Below are positions 1-7,802 of a stretch of DNA of 64,000 nt, one piece after another. A program made the position numbers and the translations under genes. Every line of letters starts with the position of its first letter. Position 1 is the first letter of the stretch. This stretch comes from UBA10365 sp041441915 (GTDB lineage: Bacteria; Pseudomonadota; Alphaproteobacteria; Rhodobacterales; Rhodobacteraceae): positions 1-64,000 of the forward strand of contig JASDRS010000014.1 in assembly GCA_041441915.1 (NCBI GenBank). Direction: 5' to 3'. The notes beneath the pieces are model-generated. The model made no database searches and was not told the DNA's origin. It was given only the letters and a program-made list of their open reading frames with translations.

Positions 1-223
1 AGACTGCGATGAAAGAATGGGCCTCTCGAACCCCACGGTCGCGATCAGAGGTGTTCTGATAGTCTTTAATTTAGCCTAACAAAAATTTAGGCGTGTCAGT
101 TTTTGTGGCATTAAGCTACGGCAAAATTAATGATTTTCATCATAATAGGCTATACAGTTTGTTGTTTAGGGCCGAATTCTATCTGAAACCCTATTGTTTG
201 TCAGCGCGCGTCTACATAGCTAA
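1..223. other. Left-edge noncoding stretch
   Basis: No reading frame here looks like a conserved protein. Short open frames at the extreme left could be the tail of an upstream gene cut by the window edge, but none is recognisable. The sequence becomes AT-rich from about position 60, as expected for an intergenic region upstream of purH. No riboswitch core was recognised. Confidence 0.4.
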
Positions 224-343
224 TTACTTAGACTGTACCCCATTAATACGTTTAAGGACGAGATCGACTGGACCTTCGCGAAAGCAACGGATAATCCTTT
301 GGCCATCCGTGATTATGAAACAGAGGCCAAGCCTCACTTTTAA
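224..343 (+). pseudogene. Orphan C-terminal-like coding tail before purH
   Basis: A 39-codon open frame without a good start ends in TAA ten bases before the purH ATG. Its last 25 or so residues read like real protein rather than chance translation, with a charged, aromatic-rich tail that includes NPLAIRDYETEAKPHF. It is preceded in frame by a stop at 221-223. I cannot name the family. The best guess is the preserved 3' end of a gene whose body was deleted, leaving its end next to purH as an operon partner would be. It could also be a chance open frame. Confidence 0.25.
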
Positions 344-353
344 AAGGCGATAT

Positions 354-1943
354 ATGACTCAAAAACTCCCTATCGCGCGCGCGCTGCTGTCGGTTTCTGA
401 TAAGGTGGGCTTAATTGAACTTGGTCGATTCTTGCATGCTTCTGGCGTTGAGATTTTGTCAACCGGCGGCACAGCTGAGGCGTTGAGGGCGGAAAGTCTC
501 CCAGTGCGGGATGTGGCTGATGTGACGGGTTTTGTCGAAATTATGGATGGCCGAGTCAAGACACTGCATCCCAATGTGTATGGGGGCTTGTTAGCTCTGC
601 GTGATAATGAAAAGCATCAAAGTGCTATGGCTGAACATGGCATAGTCCCGATCGATCTGTTAGTGGTTAATCTTTACCCGTTTGAAGAAACAGTGGCGCG
701 CGGCGGCACTTATGAAGATTGTATCGAAAATATCGACATCGGTGGTCCTGCAATGATCCGCGCTGCCGCAAAAAACCATCAGTTTGTGACTGTCGTCACT
801 GATCCAAAAGACTATAGTGCGGTGATAGAACAAATGTGCGCACACTTGGGTGGCACGACTTTGGCTTTTCGCCAAAACCTGGCGCAGATCGCCTATGCGC
901 GCACCGCGGCTTATGATGTGGCGGTTTCGACCTGGATGGCGGGGGCCTCGGGTGAGCCTGCGCCGCGTTGGCGAGCATTTGCAGGTACATTGGCGCAAAC
1001 TTTGCGTTATGGTGAAAATCCACATCAAACGGCCGCAGTTTATACTGATGGACAGCAGCGTGAAGGTGTTGGCTCGGCCAAGCAATGGCAGGGCAAAGAG
1101 CTGTCTTATAACAATATCAATGACACGGACGCAGCCTTTGAGTTGGTAGCAGAATTTAACCCTGCCCATGGTCCTGCTGTGGCCATTATCAAACATGCCA
1201 ATCCCTGTGGTGTGGCCAGAGGCGCCACTTTGGCTGAGGCCTATATGCATGCTTATGACTGCGATCGCATTTCGGCATTTGGAGGAATTATTGCTCTTAA
1301 TCAAACTCTTGATGGGCCAACAGCCAAAAAAATTATTGAAACCTTTACTGAAGTGGTCATTGCGCCCGGGGCTGATGATTCTGCGAGGAAAATTTTTGCA
1401 GGCAAAAAAAACTTGCGTTTGCTGACCACAAATGGCCTGCCAGATCCATTTGCGCCGAGCCTAAATTTTCGTCAAATCGCAGGTGGCTTTTTGGTGCAAG
1501 ATCGCGACTGTGGTCATATCAGTGCCAAGGACCTAAAAGTTGTAACTAAGCGTGCACCTACAGTCCAAGAAATCGCCGATTTATTGTTTGCTTGGAACGT
1601 GGCCAAACATGTAAAGTCAAACGCCGTTGTATATGCCAAAAATGGGGCTACCGTAGGCATTGGTGCAGGGCAGATGAGCAGGATTGATTCCACACATATT
1701 GCCGCGCGCAAAAGCCAAGATATGGCTGAAGCGCTGGCCTTGACGCAGCCTTTAACGGTTGGGGCGGCCGTGGCCTCTGACGCATTCTTACCCTTTGCGG
1801 ATGGACTCTTGGCCGCAGCGGCAGCCGGAGCCACAGCTCTTATTCAACCAGGTGGATCTTTGCGCGACGCTGATGTGATTGCTGCGGCCGATGAAGTGGG
1901 CTTGGCCATGGTCTTTACCGGCCAACGCCATTTTAAGCATTAA
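354..1943 (+). CDS. purH: Bifunctional AICAR transformylase/IMP cyclohydrolase PurH
   Basis: Catalyses the last two steps of IMP synthesis: formylation of AICAR with 10-formyl-THF, then ring closure to IMP, in the cytosol. The 529-residue product matches the usual family length. The N-terminal cyclohydrolase (MGS-like) domain runs to about residue 150, with STGGTAEAL and MDGRVKTLHPNVYGGLL. The C-terminal transformylase domain carries YGENPHQ near residue 217 and the catalytic Lys-His of KHANPCG near 279-280. The open frame extends 87 codons upstream, but that part is not PurH-like. The ATG at 354 follows an AAAGGCG ribosome site and starts the conserved MTQKLPIARALLSVSDK. lspA starts one base after the stop, so the two are probably co-transcribed. 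Confidence 0.97.
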   Translation: MTQKLPIARALLSVSDKVGLIELGRFLHASGVEILSTGGTAEALRAESLPVRDVADVTGFVEIMDGRVKTLHPNVYGGLLALRDNEKHQSAMAEHGIVPIDLLVVNLYPFEETVARGGTYEDCIENIDIGGPAMIRAAAKNHQFVTVVTDPKDYSAVIEQMCAHLGGTTLAFRQNLAQIAYARTAAYDVAVSTWMAGASGEPAPRWRAFAGTLAQTLRYGENPHQTAAVYTDGQQREGVGSAKQWQGKELSYNNINDTDAAFELVAEFNPAHGPAVAIIKHANPCGVARGATLAEAYMHAYDCDRISAFGGIIALNQTLDGPTAKKIIETFTEVVIAPGADDSARKIFAGKKNLRLLTTNGLPDPFAPSLNFRQIAGGFLVQDRDCGHISAKDLKVVTKRAPTVQEIADLLFAWNVAKHVKSNAVVYAKNGATVGIGAGQMSRIDSTHIAARKSQDMAEALALTQPLTVGAAVASDAFLPFADGLLAAAAAGATALIQPGGSLRDADVIAAADEVGLAMVFTGQRHFKH

Positions 1944-1944
1944 C

Positions 1945-2460
1945 GTGCGCCTAATTGTGGCCTATGCAGCCTTCGCTCTTGTGCTTGATCAAGCCACAAA
2001 GCTTGCTGTGATTTGGGGGCTTAATCTTGCCGAACGTGGTGTAATTGAAGTGTTTCCCCCACTTTTGCGGTTTCATATGGCCTGGAACCGTGGCATAAAT
2101 TTTGGCATTTTCTCTAATCATTCGGAATTGGGCCGATTTTTTCTGGTCGCTATCGCCTTTGTTGTCTGCATTGGGGTTTTATATTGGGTTCGCGGCCCTC
2201 AGATTTCGAATCTAACCAAGGCCTTTGCAGGTCTTTTGGTGGGTGGAGCCTTGGGCAATATAATTGACCGATTGGTTTATGGGGCGGTAGCCGACTTTTT
2301 GAATGTAACCTGTTGCGGTATTGATAACCCCTATGCCTTTAACATTGCCGACGGCGCGATTTTTATTGGCGCGATTGGGCTTGCGGCCACTGGTCCCGAT
2401 AGTCCAAAACCCCAAGTCAGAGATAAAGAAAAGCCAAAATCCAAGCCCCCTAAACCGTAG
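1945..2460 (+). CDS. lspA: Lipoprotein signal peptidase (signal peptidase II)
   Basis: Inner-membrane aspartic protease that removes signal peptides from diacylglyceryl-modified prolipoproteins. The 171-residue product has four hydrophobic segments, and both catalytic aspartates lie in conserved motifs: GNIIDR near residue 105 and FNIAD near residue 133. I chose the GTG at 1945, one base after the purH stop, because it gives the usual short N-terminus leading into LVLDQ. An ATG at 1879 would overlap purH by 65 bases and add unrelated residues. The C-terminus is a Lys/Pro-rich cytoplasmic tail. The next gene encodes a lipoprotein, a plausible substrate. Confidence 0.95.
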   Translation: MRLIVAYAAFALVLDQATKLAVIWGLNLAERGVIEVFPPLLRFHMAWNRGINFGIFSNHSELGRFFLVAIAFVVCIGVLYWVRGPQISNLTKAFAGLLVGGALGNIIDRLVYGAVADFLNVTCCGIDNPYAFNIADGAIFIGAIGLAATGPDSPKPQVRDKEKPKSKPPKP

Positions 2461-2538
2461 AAAACACCAATTGACAAGACCCCGTGACGAGGTCGCAGGT
2501 TTAGGTTAGAAAGAGCCAGTTAGATTCAAGGAGGCCCC

Positions 2539-3063
2539 ATGCCATCAGCACCACAGCTTCTCGCTTCTGCTTTAAGCGCAATGCTGCTTTTAGGGGCTTG
2601 TGCAAGCAAAGACCCGAAATTGTTGAATTTGCGCAAGACCTCTTCTGGACCAGATGAATTTAGTATTTTGCCGAACAAATCCTTGGAAATGCCACTCAGT
2701 TTGGCGACTTTGCTAGTTCCCACGCCTGGCGGCGGAAATTTAACTGATCCAACCCCTAACCGGGATGCGATCCTAGCTTTAGGTGGGTCTGTTAAGGCGG
2801 TGGGCAAAGCTGACCTGGCGCTTAATTCTTTGGTGGCACGGGTTGGATCTGACGCTAATATTCGCAACCTTATGGCCGCTGATGATGCGGAATTTCGTAA
2901 GAAAAATAAAGGCCTCATGCTTGAGCAGCTTTTTTCTGTTAATACTTATTTTCGCGCGTATGAGGCCATGTCTCTGGATCAGTATAGCGAACTGTCCCGT
3001 TGGCGTGCCCTTGGTTTGGCAAATGTGTCGGCACCGCCGGAAAAACAATCAATTCTGCGTTAG
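2539..3063 (+). CDS. DUF3035 lipoprotein (BamF-like)
   Basis: A 174-residue lipoprotein: hydrophobic signal peptide, then lipobox LLGAC with the lipidated Cys at about residue 21. The rest matches the DUF3035 family of Rhodobacterales, where some annotations call it outer-membrane assembly subunit BamF. I know that name only from annotation practice, and nothing here proves a role in barrel assembly. The start is firm: a perfect AGGAGG lies about 5 bases before the ATG. It follows lspA by 78 bases, in keeping with joint expression with the peptidase that would process it. Confidence 0.85.
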   Translation: MPSAPQLLASALSAMLLLGACASKDPKLLNLRKTSSGPDEFSILPNKSLEMPLSLATLLVPTPGGGNLTDPTPNRDAILALGGSVKAVGKADLALNSLVARVGSDANIRNLMAADDAEFRKKNKGLMLEQLFSVNTYFRAYEAMSLDQYSELSRWRALGLANVSAPPEKQSILR

Positions 3064-3357
3064 GTGGACTTTGGCCTAAATGAGGTGTGCTTGATGCACC
3101 CCAGGCAATGGTTGTCTTGGGGCCCTATACTTATGGGTGGAGCTGCATAACGAATTTGCTCTTAAAAATGGTTTTTATATTTTTTTATATTGTAGTGATT
3201 GAAGATCTCCTCGCCCCAACTATGGAGCAGATGATCGGCGTGGCGACTGACTAGCCCAAGAGTCACAATTTATTGTGGGGGGTCAACCAAAGAATCTGGC
3301 TATAGTATCTCATCTCAGTGATGGATTTACTCACTTTGCTATGCTAAATATTGGGGT
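3064..3357. other. Intergenic region before mutL
   Basis: No coding signal or clear RNA. There is an AT-rich run near 3165-3195, and a short stretch before the mutL ATG that could hold its promoter. In several Rhodobacterales, as I recall, two M16 peptidase genes sit between the DUF3035 gene and mutL; nothing resembling them remains here. Confidence 0.5.
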
Positions 3358-5208
3358 ATGATGATCGACACCCCCCATATGCGGCCGCGCCAAGGCTCTG
3401 AAAGGCCAGTGATCCGTCAGCTTGACGAAACTGCTATCAACCAGATTGCTGCAGGTGAGGTTGTCGAACGCCCCGCCTCGGCGGTGAAAGAGCTCGTCGA
3501 AAATGCTATTGATGCGGGCGCTAACCGCATTGTGATTGACTATGCTGATGGTGGCAAAAGCCTGATTCGTGTCAGCGATGATGGTTGCGGCATGGTCCCA
3601 GAGGAACTAAACTTAGCGCTTTCGCGTCATGCCACGTCAAAGATTGATGGATCTGACCTTTTAAACATCCAATGCTTTGGATTTCGCGGTGAAGCGTTGC
3701 CAAGCCTGGGCGCTGTGGGGCGCTTAAAGATCACTTCGCGCGCCATGGGGTTTGACGCAGCCTCGATATTGCTCGAGGGTGGGCGGCTTCATCCTGTGAC
3801 GCCAGCTGCCCTGACATCCGGCACAGTTGTCAGTTTGCGCGATCTATTTTTTGCGACGCCTGCTCGGCTTAAATTCATGCGCACTGACCGAAGCGAATCC
3901 CAGGCCATTTTAGAAACCATCCGTCGATTGGCCATGGCTGAACCTTATATTGGCTTTACCCTGCGTGATCTTTCGGGCACGGGCGAAGGGCGGATAATTT
4001 TTCGCGCTGACCCTGAGAACGGTGATTTTTTTGACGCGCTTTATCACCGCCTGACCCGCGTGGTTGGGGCGGACTTTTCCGATAATGCTTTGCGTATTGA
4101 TCTTGAAAATCAGGGCCTTCGGTTGATGGGCTATGCAGCCTTGCCCACCTATTCGCGCGGCTCATCGGTGGCGCAATATATGTTTGTAAATGGCCGTCCC
4201 GTGCTTGATCGCATGCTTTTTGGGGCTTTGCGCGCCGCCTATATGGATGTTTTATCGCGCAACCGCCACCCTGCTGCGGTCTTGAATATTTGTTGCGATC
4301 CGCAATCAGTTGATGTGAATGTGCATCCTGCCAAATCTGAAGTGCGCTTTCGCGATCCTGTTGCGGTGCGTGGGCTGATCGTTTCGGGCTTGCGCCAAGC
4401 ATTGGCGCAAGCGGGCCACCGCGCGTCAAGCACGGTGGGTGATGAAACCTGCGCTGCCTTTCAAGCGCCCGACTTTACACCGCGCCCTTATCACCTGGAA
4501 CGCCCCTCGAGGCAAAGCCTGTCCTACGCCTTTCACATGCAGGCGCCCACACCAGTAACTTTGGCAGGGTTTGAAGATGTGCCATCGGGACGTTTTGAAA
4601 ATCACACTGACTCAGAGGCTGATCTTTCCAAACCCTTAGGTGCGGCACGCGCCCAATTGCACGAAAACTACATCGTCGCCCAAACTGAAACAGGCATGGT
4701 GATCGTGGACCAACATGCTGCCCATGAGCGGCTGGTTTATGAACGCTTAAAAACCGCACGTGACACGGTCGGCATCACCGCCCAAGCCCTTTTGATTCCA
4801 GAAATTGTCGAGCTGAGCGCCCAAGAAGCTGAGCGCCTACTTGAGATTGCTCCTGAACTAGCCAGCTTGGGCCTCGTGATCGAAGCCTTCGGTGGTAGTG
4901 CGATCGTGGTACGTGAAACCCCGGCAATACTTGGTGCAACTAATGGGGCTGGATTGCTGCACGATATTTTGGACGATCTGTCGGATCTCGGCCATTCTGA
5001 AAGGCTTCAGGCCTTGATGGATGCTGTTTTGTCGCGCATGGCCTGCCATGGTTCGGTGCGCTCGGGGCGCCATATGAGGGCTGCTGAGATGAATGCGCTG
5101 TTGCGGGAAATGGAAGCCACGCCAAACTCTGGCCAATGTAACCATGGCCGCCCGACCTATGTTGCGCTGAAATTAACCGATATAGAAAGATTGTTTGGGC
5201 GAAGATGA
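3358..5208 (+). CDS. mutL: DNA mismatch repair protein MutL (endonuclease type)
   Basis: Couples mismatch recognition by MutS to strand incision and excision. The 616-residue protein has the N-terminal GHKL ATPase: NAIDAGA, DDGCGM, RHATSKI and GFRGEAL within the first 120 residues. The C-terminal domain carries the metal-binding nuclease motif DQHAAHERLVYE near residue 451, plus CHGS and CNHGRPT near 560-595. It is therefore the nicking type of MutL found in bacteria without MutH. The exact start is uncertain: ATGs at 3358, 3361 and 3379 all precede the conserved part. The stop overlaps the rmuC start (ATGA), so the two are translationally coupled. Confidence 0.96.
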   Translation: MMIDTPHMRPRQGSERPVIRQLDETAINQIAAGEVVERPASAVKELVENAIDAGANRIVIDYADGGKSLIRVSDDGCGMVPEELNLALSRHATSKIDGSDLLNIQCFGFRGEALPSLGAVGRLKITSRAMGFDAASILLEGGRLHPVTPAALTSGTVVSLRDLFFATPARLKFMRTDRSESQAILETIRRLAMAEPYIGFTLRDLSGTGEGRIIFRADPENGDFFDALYHRLTRVVGADFSDNALRIDLENQGLRLMGYAALPTYSRGSSVAQYMFVNGRPVLDRMLFGALRAAYMDVLSRNRHPAAVLNICCDPQSVDVNVHPAKSEVRFRDPVAVRGLIVSGLRQALAQAGHRASSTVGDETCAAFQAPDFTPRPYHLERPSRQSLSYAFHMQAPTPVTLAGFEDVPSGRFENHTDSEADLSKPLGAARAQLHENYIVAQTETGMVIVDQHAAHERLVYERLKTARDTVGITAQALLIPEIVELSAQEAERLLEIAPELASLGLVIEAFGGSAIVVRETPAILGATNGAGLLHDILDDLSDLGHSERLQALMDAVLSRMACHGSVRSGRHMRAAEMNALLREMEATPNSGQCNHGRPTYVALKLTDIERLFGRR

Positions 5209-6383
5209 TCAAGATTATGGGACAAAATTTTCCGCTTAATGACCCCATCTTTTGGGGCGTTTCGGCAGTGATTCTGGTGGTGATATTTTTACTGGTCAGC
5301 ACTGCGCGCGCAGCGGCACGAGCCGCGAGTTTGGCGCAACCCATGATGAATGAAATGGGCTGGATGTCGCAACGTGTGCAATCCTTGTCTGAGGGGCAAG
5401 AGCGTTTGGCGGGTGGTTTGCACCATGTTTCTGAAAACCAAAGTATGTCCCAAACTGCTATGTTGAAAATGATGGAAAAGCGCCTTTCTGAAGTGCAAGC
5501 TGCGATGACAGAAAATCTGATGGGCAGTTCAACCAAAACCGCCCAATCCTTGGGCGAACTAAATCAAAGGCTTGAAACTATCGATAAGGCGCAGGCCAAT
5601 ATTGAAAAGCTTTCGGGCAACGTATTGTCGTTGCAGGATATTTTGTCCAACAAGCAAACGCGGGGGGCTTTTGGCGAAATCCAGCTGCATGACATTGTTC
5701 TTAAAGCACTGCCGTCGGACAGCTATACTATGCAAGCCACGCTTTCGAACGGCAAAAGGCCGGACTGCTTGATTCATTTGCCCAATCCCCCTGGCCCGAT
5801 CGTGATCGACAGCAAATTCCCACTAGAAGGTTTTGAGGCCCTGCGCCGCGCTCAAACAGCCCCTGAAACACTTGACGCGCAGCGTGCTTTCCGCACTTCG
5901 GTGCGCAGCCATATTCGCGTGATTTCTGAAAAATATATACTCGAAGGTGAAACTGCCGACGGCGCTTTGATGTTTTTGCCGTCAGAATCTGTTTATGCAG
6001 AGCTTCACTCGAACTTCCCCGAATTGGTGCGAGAAGGCTTTGCGGCGCGGGTTTGGATCGTGTCGCCCACTACCTGTATGGCCACGCTCAACACGATGCG
6101 GGCAGTTTTGAAAGATGCGCGCATGCGCGAACAGGCGGGGGCAATTAGGCGAGAATTAGGCGAGCTTTACAAAGACCTTGAACGTATGGTCGCCCGCGTT
6201 GAAAATCTTGACCGCCATTTCGGTCAAGCTGCCAAAGATATTGACGAGATCAAAATCTCAACCGAAAAGGCTGCAAAACGTGCGCGCCGCTTAGATAACT
6301 TTGATTTTGAAGAACTGTCACAGGGCGCAGATATTCCCGTGATCGCACCCATCGCACCAAAAGTTTTGAGTAACAAAATCTAA
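5205..6383 (+). CDS. rmuC: DNA recombination protein RmuC homologue
   Basis: RmuC-family protein of 392 residues, linked in E. coli to limiting inversions at short inverted repeats; the exact activity is not settled. One N-terminal membrane segment (about residues 12-30) is followed by a long coiled-coil region to about 150. The conserved nuclease-like core then contains IVIDSKFPLEGFEAL near residue 200 (PD-(D/E)XK-type fold) and LPSESVYAEL. It overlaps mutL by four bases, which joins two genome-stability functions in one operon. It converges with chrR and overlaps its end by four bases. Confidence 0.93.
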   Translation: MIKIMGQNFPLNDPIFWGVSAVILVVIFLLVSTARAAARAASLAQPMMNEMGWMSQRVQSLSEGQERLAGGLHHVSENQSMSQTAMLKMMEKRLSEVQAAMTENLMGSSTKTAQSLGELNQRLETIDKAQANIEKLSGNVLSLQDILSNKQTRGAFGEIQLHDIVLKALPSDSYTMQATLSNGKRPDCLIHLPNPPGPIVIDSKFPLEGFEALRRAQTAPETLDAQRAFRTSVRSHIRVISEKYILEGETADGALMFLPSESVYAELHSNFPELVREGFAARVWIVSPTTCMATLNTMRAVLKDARMREQAGAIRRELGELYKDLERMVARVENLDRHFGQAAKDIDEIKISTEKAAKRARRLDNFDFEELSQGADIPVIAPIAPKVLSNKI

Positions 6384-7027
6384 ATATTAAAAAAGGGTTG
6401 CAACATACGCCGTAAAATCGATTTAAATTGTAACGGCGCATCGGTCACGGCCAAGCAAATACAATTTATAGCTGTGTCTGCGATTGGCGTATGTTGTAAC
6501 GATTCATCAGCAATTTCAACATCACCGACGCCAAATTGACCCGTACTGTCGGCAAAGGCGCCTTGCAAAACCAAAGTAAGCTCAAGCCCACCATGCCCGT
6601 GATCGGGCACTTTCATTCCTGCAGGAATATAAAGCAGGCGCGCAGTTTGGCGGCCTTTAGTTTTCAAAATACATTGGCGTACACCCATCCCAAGCGCACG
6701 CCATTTCACGTTGTCAAGCCCGCCGCCCACATAGTCATGCAGAGGGGCGGGCAAAACCGACGGGGACACTACTTTGCGTACGTGCACCAGTGCGCGATCA
6801 TTAGGGTTTGTGATAAGGTTCAAGGTCTTTTGCAAACTGTCGGTATTCACATTCACCTCGTGCATTTCATCTACCATTATGCCTCCCAAAGCCTCGTATG
6901 CGGCGGCAGAAGCTCGGCAATCATCGCACATGGAGATGTGAACAGCTGCAGCCAAACCATAGGCTTCGGGAAGGGTGCCTGCTGCATAGGCCATAATAAA
7001 GGTTTCGGAAAGATGGTGTTTGATCAT
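6380..7027 (-). CDS. chrR: Zinc-binding anti-sigma factor ChrR
   Basis: Anti-sigma factor that holds RpoE inactive and releases it on singlet oxygen or organic peroxide. Residues 1-85 form the ZAS domain, with a His near residue 5 and the H-x3-C-x2-C motif (His30, Cys34, Cys37), one position offset from the R. sphaeroides ChrR ligands. The C-terminal half is a cupin with HGHGGLE as part of its metal site. The length of 215 is normal for the family. It lies ten bases downstream of rpoE on the same strand, the standard order. These assignments follow the well-studied R. sphaeroides pair; the stimulus in this organism is inferred. Confidence 0.95.
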   Translation of the reverse strand: MIKHHLSETFIMAYAAGTLPEAYGLAAAVHISMCDDCRASAAAYEALGGIMVDEMHEVNVNTDSLQKTLNLITNPNDRALVHVRKVVSPSVLPAPLHDYVGGGLDNVKWRALGMGVRQCILKTKGRQTARLLYIPAGMKVPDHGHGGLELTLVLQGAFADSTGQFGVGDVEIADESLQHTPIADTAINCICLAVTDAPLQFKSILRRMLQPFFNI

Positions 7028-7037
7028 GATGTTAATC

Positions 7038-7580
7038 CTACTGCATCATTTTGTGGCGTAATCTTTCAAGCGCCAATCTAATTCTAGATTTGATCGTACC
7101 CAAAGGTAGACCTGTTTCTTGCGTCAATTGTGAATGGGATAGGTCGGCGAAATAAGCCCGCTCGATCAAGGCGCGCTGGTTTTGCGGCAAAGTTGCAATC
7201 GCGGCGCTTAAGCGTTCATTGTCTTCAGCAATTACCATCGCTTCGTCTTGGTCGGGTGCCGCTTCAGGTCCCCACGGCAGATCTTCGGGTTCAGGGCGGT
7301 GCTCCTTGCGGATCACATCAATGCGGCGGTTGCGAGCAATGGTGAAAATCCAAGTAGCGACCGAGGCGCGACTTGGGTCAAACAAATGTGCCTTCAGCCA
7401 AAGGGTTGCCATTACATCTTGCACGCATTCTTCTGCCAAGCTTGCAGATGAGCCAGACTTCATCAAAAACCCCTTAATTCGCGGCGCAAAGTGTGAGAAA
7501 AGTGCAGCAAATGCTTTGCTGTCTTGGTTGTCGCGCACACGAATTAGAAGGGCTGTCCAATCTTGGTTGATCAAAGCCAT
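7038..7580 (-). CDS. rpoE: ECF sigma factor RpoE (ChrR-partnered, ECF11 type)
   Basis: Group IV sigma factor of about 180 residues. Region 2 includes AEECVQDVMATLW and WIFTIARNRRID; region 4 is the helix-turn-helix ending LPLGTIKSRIRLALERL. The open frame reaches 7709, but the conserved protein begins near MALINQDWTALL at 7580. A TGATCC-N18-TATCTT element on this strand (7696-7725) would start transcription near 7689, so the upstream frame is probably leader of about 110 bases. The order rpoE-chrR, divergent from the flavin oxidase operon, is the arrangement known from R. sphaeroides, where RpoE controls its own operon and the neighbouring one. Confidence 0.95.
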   Translation of the reverse strand: MALINQDWTALLIRVRDNQDSKAFAALFSHFAPRIKGFLMKSGSSASLAEECVQDVMATLWLKAHLFDPSRASVATWIFTIARNRRIDVIRKEHRPEPEDLPWGPEAAPDQDEAMVIAEDNERLSAAIATLPQNQRALIERAYFADLSHSQLTQETGLPLGTIKSRIRLALERLRHKMMQ

Positions 7581-7695
7581 CGGCACGTTATTTGGGTCCC
7601 TATATCTATCAGTCTGTAATGAAACACCATTTTCATGCCCTTGGAAAGGCACTGAAAGATGTTTATTTTTATATTCATAAGACTTTATCATGTAC

Positions 7696-7725
7696 AAGAT
7701 ACGGGACATTAAGGGGTTTGGATCA
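7696..7725 (-). promoter_or_regulatory. Putative RpoE-dependent promoter of rpoE-chrR
   Basis: On the minus strand, TGATCC (7725-7720) is followed after exactly 18 bases by TATCTT (7701-7696), preceded by CG. TGATCC is the known -35 element of R. sphaeroides RpoE. The -10 differs from the TAAGA I recall there but matches the paired plus-strand site. It predicts autoregulation. Confidence rests on the mirrored site at 7745-7774. Confidence 0.6.
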
Positions 7726-7744
7726 TTTCGATTAGGAATTGGGC

Positions 7745-7774
7745 TGATCTAATTGACCTTTGACTTCGTATATT
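7745..7774 (+). promoter_or_regulatory. Putative RpoE-dependent promoter of the flavin oxidase operon
   Basis: TGATCT (7745-7750), an 18-base spacer ending in CG, then TATATT (7769-7774). Geometry and sequence mirror the minus-strand site at 7696-7725, giving a shared TGATCY-N18-TATMTT pattern. The predicted start lies about 20 bases before the ATG at 7803. Confidence 0.6.
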
Positions 7775-7802
7775 AAGCAGTTGCCCTATTGAAAGATGTT
7801 TC

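Noticed and set aside
80..353. Possible ZTP (pfl) riboswitch upstream of purH
   Set aside because: This RNA class often precedes purH in alphaproteobacteria, but the conserved CCGCCTGGGC-like core and its partner segment are not present.
660..1304. Long minus-strand open frame inside purH
   Set aside because: 214 codons but composed of unlikely residue runs, without ribosome site, and fully overlapped by the well-conserved purH.
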